A DNA stretch of 64,000 nucleotides from Berghia stephanieae (GCA_034508935.3 CM067442.1:83590448-83654447), one strand, 5' to 3'. Positions 12,501-23,456 are shown, numbered from the stretch's first letter. Notes: generated by a model from the letters alone, not told the origin. Program-made: numbers and translations.

Positions 12501-15500
12501 AGGGACTCTTTGTAAGTCGCGTTGAGCCCATTTAGTGGATATTGTGCTTTATAAAAGCTCAATTTTCATTTTCAACATAATAACCAAAACAGGGGCAAGA
12601 AAAACACTTACCAAATGCATCTTCATCTACATCTCCTGAGTAATATTCTAAAACACGTCTATAAACACTATATCCATATTTTTCATACATGGCCACAGCT
12701 ACTTTATTTGAGACTCGAACAAACAGATCTACGAAGAAGCAATGTTTCCTTTGGAAAAATAAAAATAGAGGAGGAAAACAATTGAAACAATAGCTATATT
12801 ACTCTGTTTACTTTGTTGATTGTTCTTTTTTTTTATTTATTTGTTCGACTGCCTGTGTGTGTGTGGGGGGGGGGGGGGGGGGGGAGGGGGGGGGGTTCAT
12901 CTTTTAAACAAACAAAAAATTTTCCAACCAAAATATATTGATAATGTATCAGTATCTTTTGCATAGAAAATAATTGTACCATAAAATAATGAAATGTCAC
13001 TAGAGGAACACCATATTCATTAAAACATTAGTCTGTTTTATCTTTACTTTCAATAACAGTCACTGTGTGAAGTACACTCAATTGAATAATTTCTTTTATT
13101 ATGTTACTTTCTCATATAACCCTCAGCTTAAAAGTCTTTTATTATGTTACTTTATCATATAACCCTTAGCTTAAAAGTCTTTTATTATGATACTTTCTCA
13201 TATAGCCCTTAGCTTAAAAGTCTTTTATTATGTTACTTTCTCATATAACCCTTAGATTAAAAGTCTTTTTTTATGATACTTTCTCATATAACCCTTAGCT
13301 TAAAATCTTTTATGATGTTACTTTCTCATATAACCCTTAGCTTTAAAGTCTTTTATTATGATACTTTCTCATATAATCCTTAGCTTAAAAGACTAACTTT
13401 CAATAAAATAGTTAATGCAATTTAGTCCTTATAAATCAAAACAAATACATGAATCAAGCCAAAAGTACCTTTCAGATATTTCTCCTAAACCATTTATTAA
13501 CTTGCCAGCCAAACCAAGTCTACGGAATTCGGGTGCGATACTCAAAGCTGTTACATGGCCATGCCACTGTTCTCCTGAACCTTCTGCTTTTCCCATAACT
13601 GCGAAAAAAGTAACAATATTTTACTCAATAAAATAAGGTACGATAAAATAAACAGTGGATAATTATAATGGGCACATTCCAGCATAAATACAATAATTAA
13701 TGTGATTCACAATGCTACATTTATTATTCCTCAAGCTCTAAATACTTATCTAAAAAAAAAATGAAAATATGCTTTTGCCAAATGGGAAGGATAAAAGGAT
13801 AACTTGCACTCAATACACCTCTATTGATTTGGATAATTTTTAAAACGCAATTAACTCTCTCCTTACCAGCTATTTTTAGAATTTTCCCCCAAAGATTCAC
13901 ACCCACCCAACACAAAAATAGATTTTTCTTACTCAAACAGAAAAGCAAAAAGGACATTCTATACATAATATTGTTCTACAAAAGGAGCTCTACAACACAG
14001 CGTCAAGTTTTTGCAGCTGTAACAATTTTTTCCTTTAAATTTAAATGTTGTGATGGAACAAAAGAAATGATAATGATAGAATTTTTTGTTGCATCGTTAC
14101 AAATGTGACAATTTTCCTATGGTTGGTTAGGAGAGGGTTAAATATACTATTTTTCCCAATATCATTACACACGGATTGTTAAATACATCTTGTTTTATAC
14201 TGTATGACAGTACCAGTAACTCACTTCCTACAAAATGTGTAGATAAATCCTTCAATGATAAATCTCCAGAGCTGGCCATAAAAAAAAACTGAATTATTTC
14301 TTAAAGTAAAAAGATGCCTATTTTGTTTTTTCAAATAGCATTCTTATCATATATTCATCATTAGAATAAATCATAGCTGAATCGGGTTGATTACATGAGT
14401 AAGGTAATACCCAGGAACACAATTTCAAGGTAAAAAAAAAAATTTTTTAAACATCCTATAAAGAATTTTTTTTTTTTTTTTGTCAATGCTAGAACATGTG
14501 ATCAGAAAATTACCCATCACCTGGTCTTGAACACTTGATAAGAAATTCGGTACTGTTGTGAATTGAGCTAGTTGTCACCCACCAAGGAAAATAAAATAAT
14601 CGCAACAAAAACTTTTACAAATCAGATGAACATGTAATCAGACCTTTGGTAAAGAGCTCGGGACTAAGATATTACTGCCGTGTAATATGAGTAAGGAACC
14701 TTTTAATGTCTTCGACTAGCTCAATCAAAAGTTGGAACCTAGAATGTAAATGTCCGTAAAAACTTCTCAATTAGAACATTCTTCAACTACAGATTGATGA
14801 GGATACAAAACACAAAAGAGAGAGACTGTACTGTACTGCAAAAGTTGGAGCTTATCATCTAAATTTATTTAATTGGCATTAAAAAGTAATATTTATAAAA
14901 TGAATTTAAACAAACACTTACTATATCCCATTATTTCACCATTTGGAGATTCCAGTACTTGAAAATACTCTGGCCAATGTGCCAAATACTGCATGTAAAA
15001 TGGCAAGCCATACTTCCATTGATGTAAGGCACAAAACAAAAATATTGGTTTGATAACAATAAAAGGTAAACATATTGGTGTACTTTTTTAAAAATTACAT
15101 TTGTCATTTATATTTTGTTACTTATGTACAGAATTTAAAAAAAAAAAATTTCGTTGCTTGCAAACATATCGCAAATTAATTATTTTAACAACTAACTGAA
15201 TGAAGGTAGGTGACAAGATTGAGCAAAGTAAACAGCAGAACCTTAATCATCACATTTAATGAAAGCAACATGAGTTGACTTTTATGTATAAATGAACATC
15301 ATCAAAGGATACAGTCTCTGTCAGTGGGTCAAGATTCCTGCAATTAATGAAATTAAAAAATATATATATTATATTCATTAAAATTAAAATTCATAAAACA
15401 ATAAACAGAACCATGAAACAAAGATAAAGATAAATTGATTGCAGAAGTCTGATAGAAAGTTTCAAAGATTACGTGTGATTGTTCAGTAAGCATTTTTATT

Positions 15501-18500
15501 TTTCCCAGATGAATTATCTAAATAAACACTAGTCTGTTATTCCAAGACAAGAACATAATCAAGGTCGAAAAGAAATCTCAATGCAGTGCACTAGAAGAAA
15601 ATTTAATTAGCCTATCTAGAACTTACTTCCACAATCAATAGGCATTGCTTATGTAATAATCGCTCCTTTCAAGCCCCTTTCAAACTCTTCACCAGAGAGA
15701 GGTTACAATGGTCTTATAATAACACACAATGTCTCATGACATATAAGTAACTTGGATATATTATATTCCTTCCGCTAAGTTAACAAAATCTCTGTCAGGT
15801 AAATTAATCTTAAAATAAAAATTAAAGTATGAAATAAATCTTGCTTTTCTTGTGGTAGGATACAAAACTAATACTATGTGGAAGAAAAAGAGTACATAAA
15901 AAAATCGAAGTGGCAATTCGGACCAGAGTCTGAATTGCTTCCCGTGGCAATTAGGACTCCTGACACAATGCGCCTGCGCAATCACAGGAAGTGTCGGAAG
16001 TGGAAGCTGGCTCGAAAGTGAAGCATGGTAAGGGGGGGGGGGGGGAAGCTGCTCGTTCTCAGTTGTCAGTTGTTAGTCGGTAGGAGGGTGAGTGAGCGAG
16101 CAAGTCACGTTTTAGAACTCCCGAAGATGACTGCCTTCAAAAGCGGTGATCTATTATTCCCCTTGGTCTTACTTTTTCTTGGGTACTTTTTAATTGTAAT
16201 TCTAGAACTTTTTGCTATCCAATTTCTCCATTTTTCCTGGCGCTGATATGACCTAAATGTGTTGCAAGCGCCTTAAAAAAAAACATAGATCTAAATATTC
16301 GTGGTCTTTGGGAGATTACAATTGTAGTCGCTATTATTAACGTTAATAATCAATTTGCCCTCGCATAGATAAAAGAGTGTCTGTGTGTAATAATTGGTAG
16401 ATTTATTTGATTTGCCATGAGCGTGTTGCAAAATATACATGCATGACATATCTATATTATATATTTTGCTATTTGCGGCCGCGAAAAGTGCAGAGAAAGG
16501 AGAATAATATGACTTTGGGCATTGAGCGTTTTATTTAAAAGGCAGTATAGGTCGGGCTTTGACAAAAGACAGTATCTTAATTCTTTTTTAATTAAAAAAA
16601 TATATGCTGTTTTATTTCTAAATATAAAAATAGAGGCGATTGTTGGCAGAAAGCCGTGCAATAGAGCCCCGCCACTGGGGTAGGGGCAGAGTACTGTCTA
16701 ATACTAATATTATTAGATAATACTGGACTAGGTGCCTATTAATAAAATAAGCACTGGTTGAATACGGAGAGAAAATGATCAACTGGTAATGGGATTGGGA
16801 GGGGGGGGGGGGTAACCCACAAACGACCGAGGCGCTGGACGCTGGGGAGAATATGGTGATACGAGATCAAAGAGAAAAGGCCGCCGGCTCTTGGGTTGTT
16901 GAAATGTTTGTTGGGGGTGTGTGTGTGTGTGTGTGTGTGATTATTCTGGGTTTTTTTTATGAATTAGAGATACTCATGAGTGTGTGTGTGTGTTTAAGAA
17001 GACCAATACGGTTTCTATAACTGCCAACGGAATAGTAACTGAGAGTTTCACTAATGATAGTAATGATAAGTTCATCATTCGGGCGCATTGCATTGCAGTA
17101 TTCCGTATTGAAGAGCTATGGAGTTATTCAGACTCGACCCTGGTTAGCCACAGAGTTCTATTTAGTCTAGAGTAGAGTCCGAATTGCCACGGGAAGCAAT
17201 TCAGACTCGGGTACGAATTGCCCGGGAAGCAATTCAGACTCGGGTCCGAGTTGCCACGGGAAGCAATTCAGACTCGGGTCCGAATAGCCTTTCCTAAAAA
17301 AATATAGAAACAAAACAATGAGAAAGAATGTCAAATGATGAAAAGAATTAAAATTATGCACATCACAATAACTGTCCTTCCAACTAAGCATAACAACATT
17401 GAAAATGACAGGCATGATGAATATGAATTATATGGCCAATCTTTTAAACTTCAAACAAAAATTAGTCAATGACCAATGAAGCAATGAATTAATGAATGCA
17501 TCAACAAGAATAAAAGGATTACAAGTTCAATTTGACTGGTGCTTTTCTTAAGCGATTAGATCTTCTTGGTTGCAATTGGAAATCATCTTGAGTAAGATCA
17601 TTTATTGATATATTCTTTTCTACTTCCACGATATTTGCTGGTAAACTGGTATCGTGTTCCTTCCCTTTAGATAATGAATGGTTTTGGAATGGTGAACCGC
17701 TCATATCATTGCTTGCGTTACCCCACTCCCCCCCCCCCCCCCCCCTCCTCTCTCAATGTGTAGGGGTGTCAAAATTTATAACTAGCAGTACTTCTTACCA
17801 TAATAATTATTAAGGCTAAGGCCTTTAGAATATGGATACAAATGATAATAAACATATCTAAACATATGGGAAAGAATAAAGAATATGCAGTCTAGATAGT
17901 CGAAGGTCCGTCTGGTAAGGTAATGTCCAGGTCTGGTGTGGTACTTTTGGTGGATCATTTTGAAATTTTTGACAGTCAGTACATTGTCTTATAGATCAAT
18001 GTCCTTATAGTTATGTGGCCACCAAATGTAGAATAGCAAAGAGAATTCATTCTAATTCTAATGCCCAAGCCCAAGTGTGTGTCATGGAACATCTCTACTC
18101 TAACTCTAACACTAACACTGCTTTTCTAAATTTCAATGGAATTACAATTCTGCTTCTTCATAATAGACATTGTCTATATCACAACTTAATTCGTGTCTTC
18201 GACTTCGAAAAAGGTTTAATTATTTGAATATCCTCCTCACTCGATAACTCACATGGTCAACCCTTTTGGATTTTCAGTGATGTATTTATGCTTTTTATTG
18301 GGGTTTTTTTGTGATTTGTTGAAGAAGGGATTGAGAGGAATTCATTTTATTTAACGAAAATTGAATAAAAACAAGAAGTTTAGAATTAGAAATTAGAGTT
18401 AGAGAACAATAACATGAATGGTTGTCTAGAAATTAGAGAAACTCAGCAGTCAGCAGAAAGTGAAAGGGACTTTCACTTTCAAATTCAACTGCTGATGACA

Positions 18501-18584
18501 ATGAAATGACTATTGAGTTTGGTACACTTACACATTATTAAATCTGAATAGATCGTCACATCTAAAGGGACGAATAGTTGTCAT
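9600..18584 (-). CDS. NAA20: N-alpha-acetyltransferase 20, NatB catalytic subunit (6 coding exons)
   Basis: NatB acetylates the N-terminal Met of nascent proteins starting Met-Asp/Glu/Asn/Gln, working at the ribosome with the auxiliary subunit NAA25. Coding exons on the minus strand: 18584-18532, 15337-15313, 15012-14922, 13598-13469, 12748-12612 and 9685-9600. All boundaries are GT-AG, the phases join without a break and the total is 522 nt, 173 aa (human about 178). The protein starts MTTIRPFRCDDLFRFNNV; then NLDPLTETYGLPFY, YLAHWPEYF, HGHVTALSIAPEFRRLGLAG (containing the acetyl-CoA-binding R-x-x-G-L-A loop of GNAT enzymes), FFVDLFVRVSN, GYSVYRRVLEYYSG, and the family-diagnostic end KKSVIPLPHPVRPDELD. 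Two residues are missing where human has an insertion before WHGHV. Exon 2 is only 25 nt. The last intron holds a Tigger remnant and the first a Gypsy fossil. All key regions look intact, so it is probably functional. Confidence 0.96.
10664..12147 (+). mobile_element. pogo/Tigger-type DNA transposon remnant
   Basis: Inverted ends: TACAGTTCACTCCGCTTAAT at 10664 and the complement of ATTAAGTGGAGTCGACTGTA ending 12147, so about 25 bp with a few mismatches and CAGT termini inside TA dinucleotides, as in Tc1/mariner-pogo elements. The interior encodes part of a CENP-B/Tigger-like transposase. At about 1.48 kb it is shorter than a complete Tigger. It lies wholly within the last NAA20 intron, in the opposite transcriptional sense. 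Confidence 0.85.
11346..11790 (+). pseudogene. Tigger/pogo transposase DNA-binding region, broken
   Basis: The first frame contains CEPATKYGVSRTQVSCLLKK followed by a Lys/Arg-rich stretch (GRKRQRD), matching the helix-turn-helix (psq/CENP-B N-terminal) domain of Tigger transposases. A stop follows at 11649. In another frame from 11684 the text resumes QQKANELASTQG, SEGWLLRWKGRHNV, matching the second (Tc5-type) HTH domain. The DDE catalytic part is not recognisable. So this is a dead transposase with at least one frameshift, part of the 10664-12147 element. Confidence 0.8.
12267..12570 (+). mobile_element. tRNA-derived SINE (family T), near full length
   Basis: The head TGCTATGTGGTCTTGTGG contains an A-box-like sequence, the B box is in AGGTCCTGGGTTCAAGCC, then GTGTAAAATGAGTACCTGG, ATATCGCCTAACAGGC and the 3' end TTTAGTGGATATTGTGC, TTATAAAAGC. 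It lies in the last NAA20 intron only about 40 bases from exon 5. Confidence 0.85.
12866..12895. repeat. poly-G tract
   Basis: About 30 G with one A, following a short GT run. Comparable G or C runs occur near 3530, 16026, 16800, 17733, 22130, 28556, 33952 and 54371. Confidence 0.9.
13098..13395. repeat. 43-bp minisatellite, about 7 copies
   Basis: Tandem unit made of ATTATGTTACTTTCTCATAT, AACCCTTAGC and TTAAAAGTCTTTT. Unit starts are at 13098, 13141, 13184, 13227 and 13270 with exact 43-bp spacing, then slightly shorter units. It ends about 75 bases from NAA20 exon 4, within the intron. Confidence 0.95.
15908..15990. repeat. family D fold-back repeat fragment with NRF1-like motif
   Basis: Contains GTGGCAATTCGGACC, AGAGTCTGAATTGCTTCCC, GTGGCAATTAGGACTCC and then TGCGCCTGCGCAATCAC. 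The GAATTGC/GCAATTC arms match the 17.2-kb units, and the TGCGC..GCGCA motif recurs in a related copy at 25.48 kb. TGCGCCTGCGCA fits the NRF1 consensus and is followed by two GGAAGTG ETS-like sites, so this could act as a promoter, but its repeat origin is clear. Confidence 0.5.
16148..16285 (+). mobile_element. SINE-like family A, 3' end
   Basis: CCCCTTGGTCTTACTTTTTC, TGTAATTCTAGAACTTTTTG, GGCGCTGATATGACC and TTGCAAGCGCC, followed by an A-run. 5'-truncated, in NAA20 intron 1. Confidence 0.75.
17170..17292. repeat. family D tandem hairpin units (about 34 bp each)
   Basis: At least three units of GTCCGAATTGCCACGGG plus AAGCAATTCAGACTCGG in tandem. Each unit holds the inverted pair GAATTGC/GCAATTC around CCACGGGAA, so each can fold into a small hairpin. 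The same words occur singly at 15.9 kb and in a larger inverted repeat at 26.0 kb. Confidence 0.8.
17519..17995 (-). mobile_element. Ty3/Gypsy-like LTR retroelement fossil (pol fragment)
   Basis: On the minus strand there is text resembling an integrase zinc-finger region followed by text resembling the basic C-terminal end of a retroelement polyprotein, in the expected order. It is short, lacks recognisable LTRs and is broken in several places; an old fossil within NAA20 intron 1. Confidence 0.55.
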
Positions 18585-18790
18585 GACTGAAATTGTTCAG
18601 ACTCTGAAGATAGGTAATAGGGGGGAAAAACAACACTCACATACATACACACAAAATTTCGATCACAAAAAGCAACCAGCGGCTAACAATCAACTCTTCC
18701 CAAACTTCGAGTTTTTATTATAATAAGAGTTATTTCCTTTCGTTTGTCAGGTCATCTCGGAATCCTTCCGGTTCATTGAAATGAAATTAT
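18585..18790 (-). promoter_or_regulatory. probable NAA20 5' UTR and promoter
   Basis: Sequence immediately upstream of the NAA20 start codon. On the minus strand an ETS-type site CCGGAAGG is at 18771-18764, about 180 bases upstream of the ATG, a common arrangement in TATA-less housekeeping promoters. A (TTA)n tract follows just beyond. The transcription start is not determinable here. Confidence 0.45.
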
Positions 18791-18801
18791 GTATGTTCCC
18801 C

Positions 18802-18803
<2 letters not shown>

Positions 18804-18852
<49 letters not shown>

Positions 18853-18898
18853 TATTATTATTATTATTATTATTATATTATTATTATTATTATTATTT
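18804..18898. repeat. (TTA)n microsatellite
   Basis: About 95 bp of TTA repeats with two single-step phase interruptions, between the NAA20 promoter region and a family C repeat. Confidence 0.95.
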
Positions 18899-18904
18899 TC
18901 CTTT

Positions 18905-19150
18905 CATTTTGAGATACTGTGCGCTTAGCCACATTCACAACATTGCCGTCCGGAGATATAACGGACCAACACAAAACCTTTAACGTTTATAGTGTGGTTA
19001 ATGCAGTTTAGTGAGAATTACTCATAAACGTGGATGGCAAAAAAAAAAAAAAAAACACAAAAAAAACAACATAAAAACAAACAAAAAAAAAACAAAAAAA
19101 AAAAACAAGAACAAAGACCTGAGTGACGTCAACTTCGTGCTATCTATATT
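18905..19150 (-). repeat. repeat family C, copy 4
   Basis: Minus-strand copy with TGTGCGCTTAGCC, ACATTGCCGTCCGGAG, GAGAATTACTCATAAACG, an expanded A-rich tract and GACCTGAGTGACGTCAACTT with GTGCTATCTATA at the end. Together with the copy at 2545 it defines a consensus of about 215 bp. Confidence 0.65.
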
Positions 19151-19155
19151 TACAT

Positions 19156-19492
19156 CGACGTGCGCTTATTTGCAAGTCTGATAACCCAAATTTTCATGGT
19201 CTCATTCTGTAATGGAAATACTCTCAAACCGACATGCAGTTGTTTGCAAGTCTGATAACCCAATTCATTATGGGCTCATTGTTGTATTGTGGAATTCTAA
19301 AAAATAAAAAATTACGGGAAATATTCTCCAATACAACGATGTTAAACTAGACCCATTATTGGGTTCGGATATCAAATCTGCATATATGAACATGTCGTCT
19401 TAAAGCAACTCAAAATATTGCCCATTACACCAATGTTAAAACGAGCCTATAAGTTCGTCCGGTTATCACGCCTACAAAAATAAGTCACGTCG
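19156..19492. mobile_element. family E fold-back MITE, one copy nested in another
   Basis: Outer ends CGACGTG (19156) and CACGTCG (to 19492); inner ends CGACATG (19230) and CATGTCG (to 19397). Both layers carry the arm TTTGCAAGTCTGATAACCCA, and the inner one continues CATTATGGGCTCATTGTTG. The opposite arms carry inverted, more diverged versions. The inner copy is 168 bp, and the outer halves total about 169 bp, so one full element sits in the centre of another. Confidence 0.75.
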
Positions 19493-20059
19493 ATTTATTT
19501 ATTTGTTTATTTATTTATTTATTTATTTATATTTTGTTCTCTATTATTTGCTTGTCTATTTATTCATTTTTTACTTAATTTATTTAATATCTATTTTTTT
19601 TTAACTACGGAGATCCCGCAAATGCTATTACGAACAGACACCCGTCTATCTTAATTATTATTCTACTTTACTGTCATGGAAGGAGACGAATCTTTGAGAC
19701 ATGAACGATCAAAATTTGTTCGGTGATAAAGTATGTAGGTGCACCCAAGGAAACTGATAACAGAGCTGTAAGATGGCGATTCCCAACATCAAAAGACCGA
19801 TCATTTTACTCAGCAGATTTTCTAAATAATCATTTGAGTAAACGGGTGATCGAATTAGCCTTAATTTAAGAAAGGCTTGCAGGTTACCCGTAAATCAATC
19901 GGTTGAAAAAAAATAATAAAAGATTTAGAATTGCTAATAAATCTGTGTTAGTTGGCAAAAACTTAATATGGGCTGTACGGAACAATTTTGACCCCTTAGT
20001 AACAAAACAAAACAAAACAAAACTAAAAGAGAATCCGTATTATTTGCTGAGTAATAAGG

Positions 20060-20725
20060 GCTGATCAGATCAAAGAAAAAGATCAGGAACTCGAAGATAT
20101 AGACACGTTCTGCTATCTCGGAAGTATAATTGACAAGGATGGAGGCACGGAAGCAGAGGTGAAAGCACGAATAGGAAAGGCACAGGCTGCATTCACATCT
20201 TTGAACAGAGTTTGGAGAACTAAAGATATCTCCCTTCGACTAAAGCTAAGACTTTTCAACTCAAACGTGACGTCTGTCCTACTGTATGGATGTGAAACTT
20301 GGAACGCATCACAGGCATGTTTAAGGAGGGTACAGATTTTCGTAAACAGGTGCATGCGTAAGCTACTCGGAATAAAATGGATGGATAGAATAAAAAATGA
20401 AGAAGTATGGAAAAGAAAACAGCAGAAACCAGTGGGAGAGGAAATAGGAAGAAGACGATGGAGGTGGATTGGACACACGCTTAGAAAGAATGACTCAACT
20501 ATAACAAAGAAAGTATTGGACTGGAACCCTCAGGGCAGAAGATCAAGGGGAAGGCCACGAGGAACATGGAGAAGAATTAAAGAAGCTGATATACAGAGAA
20601 GTGGTAAGACCTGGAATGAGATTAAAAAAAAAAAAAGTTAGCTCGGGATAGAGAAGGATGGAAACTGTTTGTCTGTGGCCTATACCCTGACCCAGAGTGA
20701 AAAAGGCAATGATGATGATGAATAA
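20060..20725 (+). mobile_element. RTE-like LINE, 3' end of reverse-transcriptase ORF
   Basis: A continuous plus frame from about 20101 reads DTFCYLGSIIDKDGG, then LFNSNVTSVLLYGCETW, NRCMRKLLGIKWMDRI, RRRWRWIGHTLRK and LDWNPQGRRSRGRPRGTWRR, the typical C-terminal part of RTE-type ORF2 after the RT core. The open frame runs to 20641 past an A-run; text like REGWKLFVCGLYPDPE then continues in another frame, and the copy ends AAAAAGGCAATGATGATGAT, a short-repeat tail. The RT catalytic core and endonuclease are absent: a 5'-truncated insertion that still has a long open frame, so fairly young. Confidence 0.9.
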
Positions 20726-21568
20726 GGGCTACTACGAACACGCACTCGTCTATTTTAATTATTATACTACTGTGTTGTGGAAATTAACATAGATCGAAAC
20801 GAATCTTCTGGGCCATAAACTATAAAATCAGTCCGATAATCAAGTCTCTAGGTGTGCGCAAGTGAATCAACCCAACATAGATAATACAGCTGTGATTCCC
20901 AAGAACAATGTCAAATTAAGGTTCGATCATTAAACTAGCAGATATTCTAAATAGCATTTGGGTCAACCAGTGATAGAATTACCCTTATTTCATCAAAGAG
21001 TTTGCAAGTTACTCGTGTATCAATCTACAAAAATAAAATAGTTTCCTAATTTTTAGATTTGCCAGTAATTCTGTGCTCGTTTGCAACAATTTTAATGTGC
21101 TGCAAAGAACGATGTTAACCTCAAACCTATTTAAAGACTTGATAGAAAAACTAGTAAATGGAATCGAAAGGCCATTTGTGAAGGACATCGGTGTGCCTGG
21201 CATCTGGGGGTTCTCAAGTCAATCAATTTCAATTATGTTTTTTGTTTGTTTGTTTGTTGTTGTTTTTTTTTTTTTGTTGTTGTTTTTTTTGGTTTGTTTA
21301 TTTCTTTTTAATGCATCACATTTTCTCATGTTTCAGATTTTACCCAGTATTCTTGTAATGCAAGAATGAATTTTCATCAAACCATATAATTTATCATGAT
21401 AGCGCTATAAGAATATGAAGCTTTCCGGGTTTTGTCACAAAGATTTATAACTGGTCTAAGCAGAAAAGACGATTAGAAAAGTATGGTGTATTTATCTGTT
21501 CAATATGAGAAGGTAGCGGGAGGAGAATGGGTAGAAATTAGTCATTTTATGTTAGTACAAGCTTTTCC

Positions 21569-21778
21569 GGGCAGCGTGGCTCAGCGGTACGGTCTTTGCT
21601 TCGACCCCGAAAGGTACTGAGTTCGATCACCCGCCGCTGCGCTTTGTGACCTTAGCTCAATTTGTGGCACTGCACTCCGGCTGACGCCTGGGTTATTCCA
21701 GTCTTCCCTTAGAATAGACTCAAGAGACAAATTTCCCTATGGGATGAATTAAGGATTTTGTTTATTTTAAAAAAAATA
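21569..21778 (+). mobile_element. tRNA-derived SINE, second type
   Basis: Begins GGGCAGCGTGGCTCAGCGG, with the A box TGGCTCAGCGG at about 21577-21587 and a B box GAGTTCGATCACC about 35 bases further, then a body CACTGCACTCCGGCTGACGC and an A-rich end. No relation to family T beyond the tRNA head. Not a tRNA gene: the acceptor stem is not closed. Confidence 0.75.
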
Positions 21779-22374
21779 TTATTTTGGGAATTTTCCCCCA
21801 GAATCGTCTTTGTTTATTCTAGGAGATTTGGGAAGGGCCTAATTGAAAAGTAAATACATTTTTTTTAAAATCGCCTCCTACGATATTTGCGTATTCCTAT
21901 TGGAGACAATCACTGAAAATCTCCAAGCGATTGAATAAAATTATACGCATAAACGTAATTTGGAGAGAACCTCAATTTACATTTAGAGATTATTTTACCC
22001 CTTGTGATAAAACTCTGGTCAAACAAGGCGTTCGAAGTAAAATCGTGGTTGTGAAGGATAGATTTTTTGGTTTTTGTTTGTTTGTTTGTTTGTTTAGTTT
22101 GTTTTGTTTTGTTTTGTTGTTTTTTTTTTTGGGGGGGGGGGGGGTAAGTTGGTAAACTGTAATGTTTGCAAAGTCGCGAGTACCGCAAGGTTTGAAAATA
22201 AAAGAAAAAAAATATACACATCTAATGCAACGAATGCTCACAATATATCGGTGGGATGAAAAAGTAATAACCATATAAATAATTTTTGCATACCCTAAAG
22301 GCAATTTAGAAAAAAAAAGAAAAAAAGAAGGTAATCTGAAAAGTAGACGACAAAACTATGATTGTTGAATTGAT

Positions 22375-22432
22375 GTTGATCGAGTTGAGCACGTTTAGTG
22401 AATATTGAACTACATAAAGAAAGCTCAAGTTA
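22375..22432 (+). mobile_element. family T SINE 3' fragment
   Basis: GAGTTGAGCACGTTTAGTG, ATATTGAACTACATAAAG and AAAGCTCAAG match the 3' end of family T only. Confidence 0.5.
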
Positions 22433-22684
22433 TTTTCGGTTTCTCCAACAATAAACGAATAATGAAAAGCTGGAGGTTTACTAACTTGAATAAGACCCTA
22501 GTTTAATGCAAAGTACTTTCCGGTAGATCTACCTAACAACTCTTGGATAGTGAGAAGAGGAAGAAATAGGGAAAAAAATCCGCTTCACCTGGTTCGTATA
22601 GGTACAAAATAAGATCTTGTTAAACATTAATAAGAAGCTCTCGCTTGATCTACATACTACTTATTTTACTGCATTTGATAAAAA

Positions 22685-22747
<63 letters not shown>

Positions 22748-23294
22748 GTGTGTGTGTGTGTGTGTGTATGTGTGTGTGTGTGTCGTAATAATTTACGTGA
22801 TTTTAGAAACTAGTCAGTGTTATCTAAAACAAAATAATTGTTGTGACTTTCAATGCAACAAAAGAGATTTTAGATTATTTCAACTATTTACCCAATAAAA
22901 TAGATACGTAATATATAATTCCTGTAACCTTTTAAAGTCACATAAAAAAAGAGACAAACACATGCCACGTGAGTCTTGTGGCTATGAAAGACAAGGTGAA
23001 ATCCTTTCATTTTAGGTATACACATAATAATATTTTCTAAAATCTCGTGAAATCAAGCTAAAGCTACTTTCCCACGAATGGTAGTGGATGTCTAAAGTTT
23101 ACGAATTTAACATAAAATGCCCAAGAGTAAGCGGTATTTATTTCGGATTTAAAAAATGGATCTTCCAGTCGGAATATATGTCAATCATACCAAATTGTGT
23201 TTAATCAGGATATACAAATAATTTAAGGTGTCGCTCATCAATAAAGTGATAAGACATTATTACAAAATAACAGCAATCGGAAATCGCTCTGGAT
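22433..23294. other. intergenic with (TA)n/(TG)n array
   Basis: Holds a (TA)n run at 22687-22748 passing into (TG)n to about 22784. The remainder is AT-rich with no gene seen. Confidence 0.6.
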
Positions 23295-23456
23295 TGACGT
23301 GTACATATATGCAGATCTGATACCCAGACACATTTATGGGCCTAGTTTAACAATGTTGTCATGGACAATATTTTGCGTCATTTTTTTTTAGTTTTCCATA
23401 ACAACAATGAGCCCATAATAAATGGGGTTATCAGACCTGCAAATACGTGCACATCG
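23295..23456. mobile_element. family E fold-back MITE
   Basis: About 160 bp. The left arm GACGTGTACATATATGCAG, ATCTGATACCCAGAC, ATTTATGGGCC is inverted on the right as ATGAGCCCATAATAAATGG, GGTTATCAGACCTGC and ACGTGCACATCG. Same arms as at 19.2 kb. Confidence 0.75.

Noticed and set aside
13098-13395. Possible CRISPR-like array of regular units
   Set aside because: The units are contiguous tandem copies without distinct spacers, in an intron of an animal gene; it is a minisatellite.
20113-20478. 121-codon minus-strand frame
   Set aside because: Antisense shadow of the RTE-like LINE reading frame.
21569-21645. tRNA gene
   Set aside because: A and B boxes are present but the acceptor stem does not close and a SINE body with A-rich end follows; tRNA-derived SINE.
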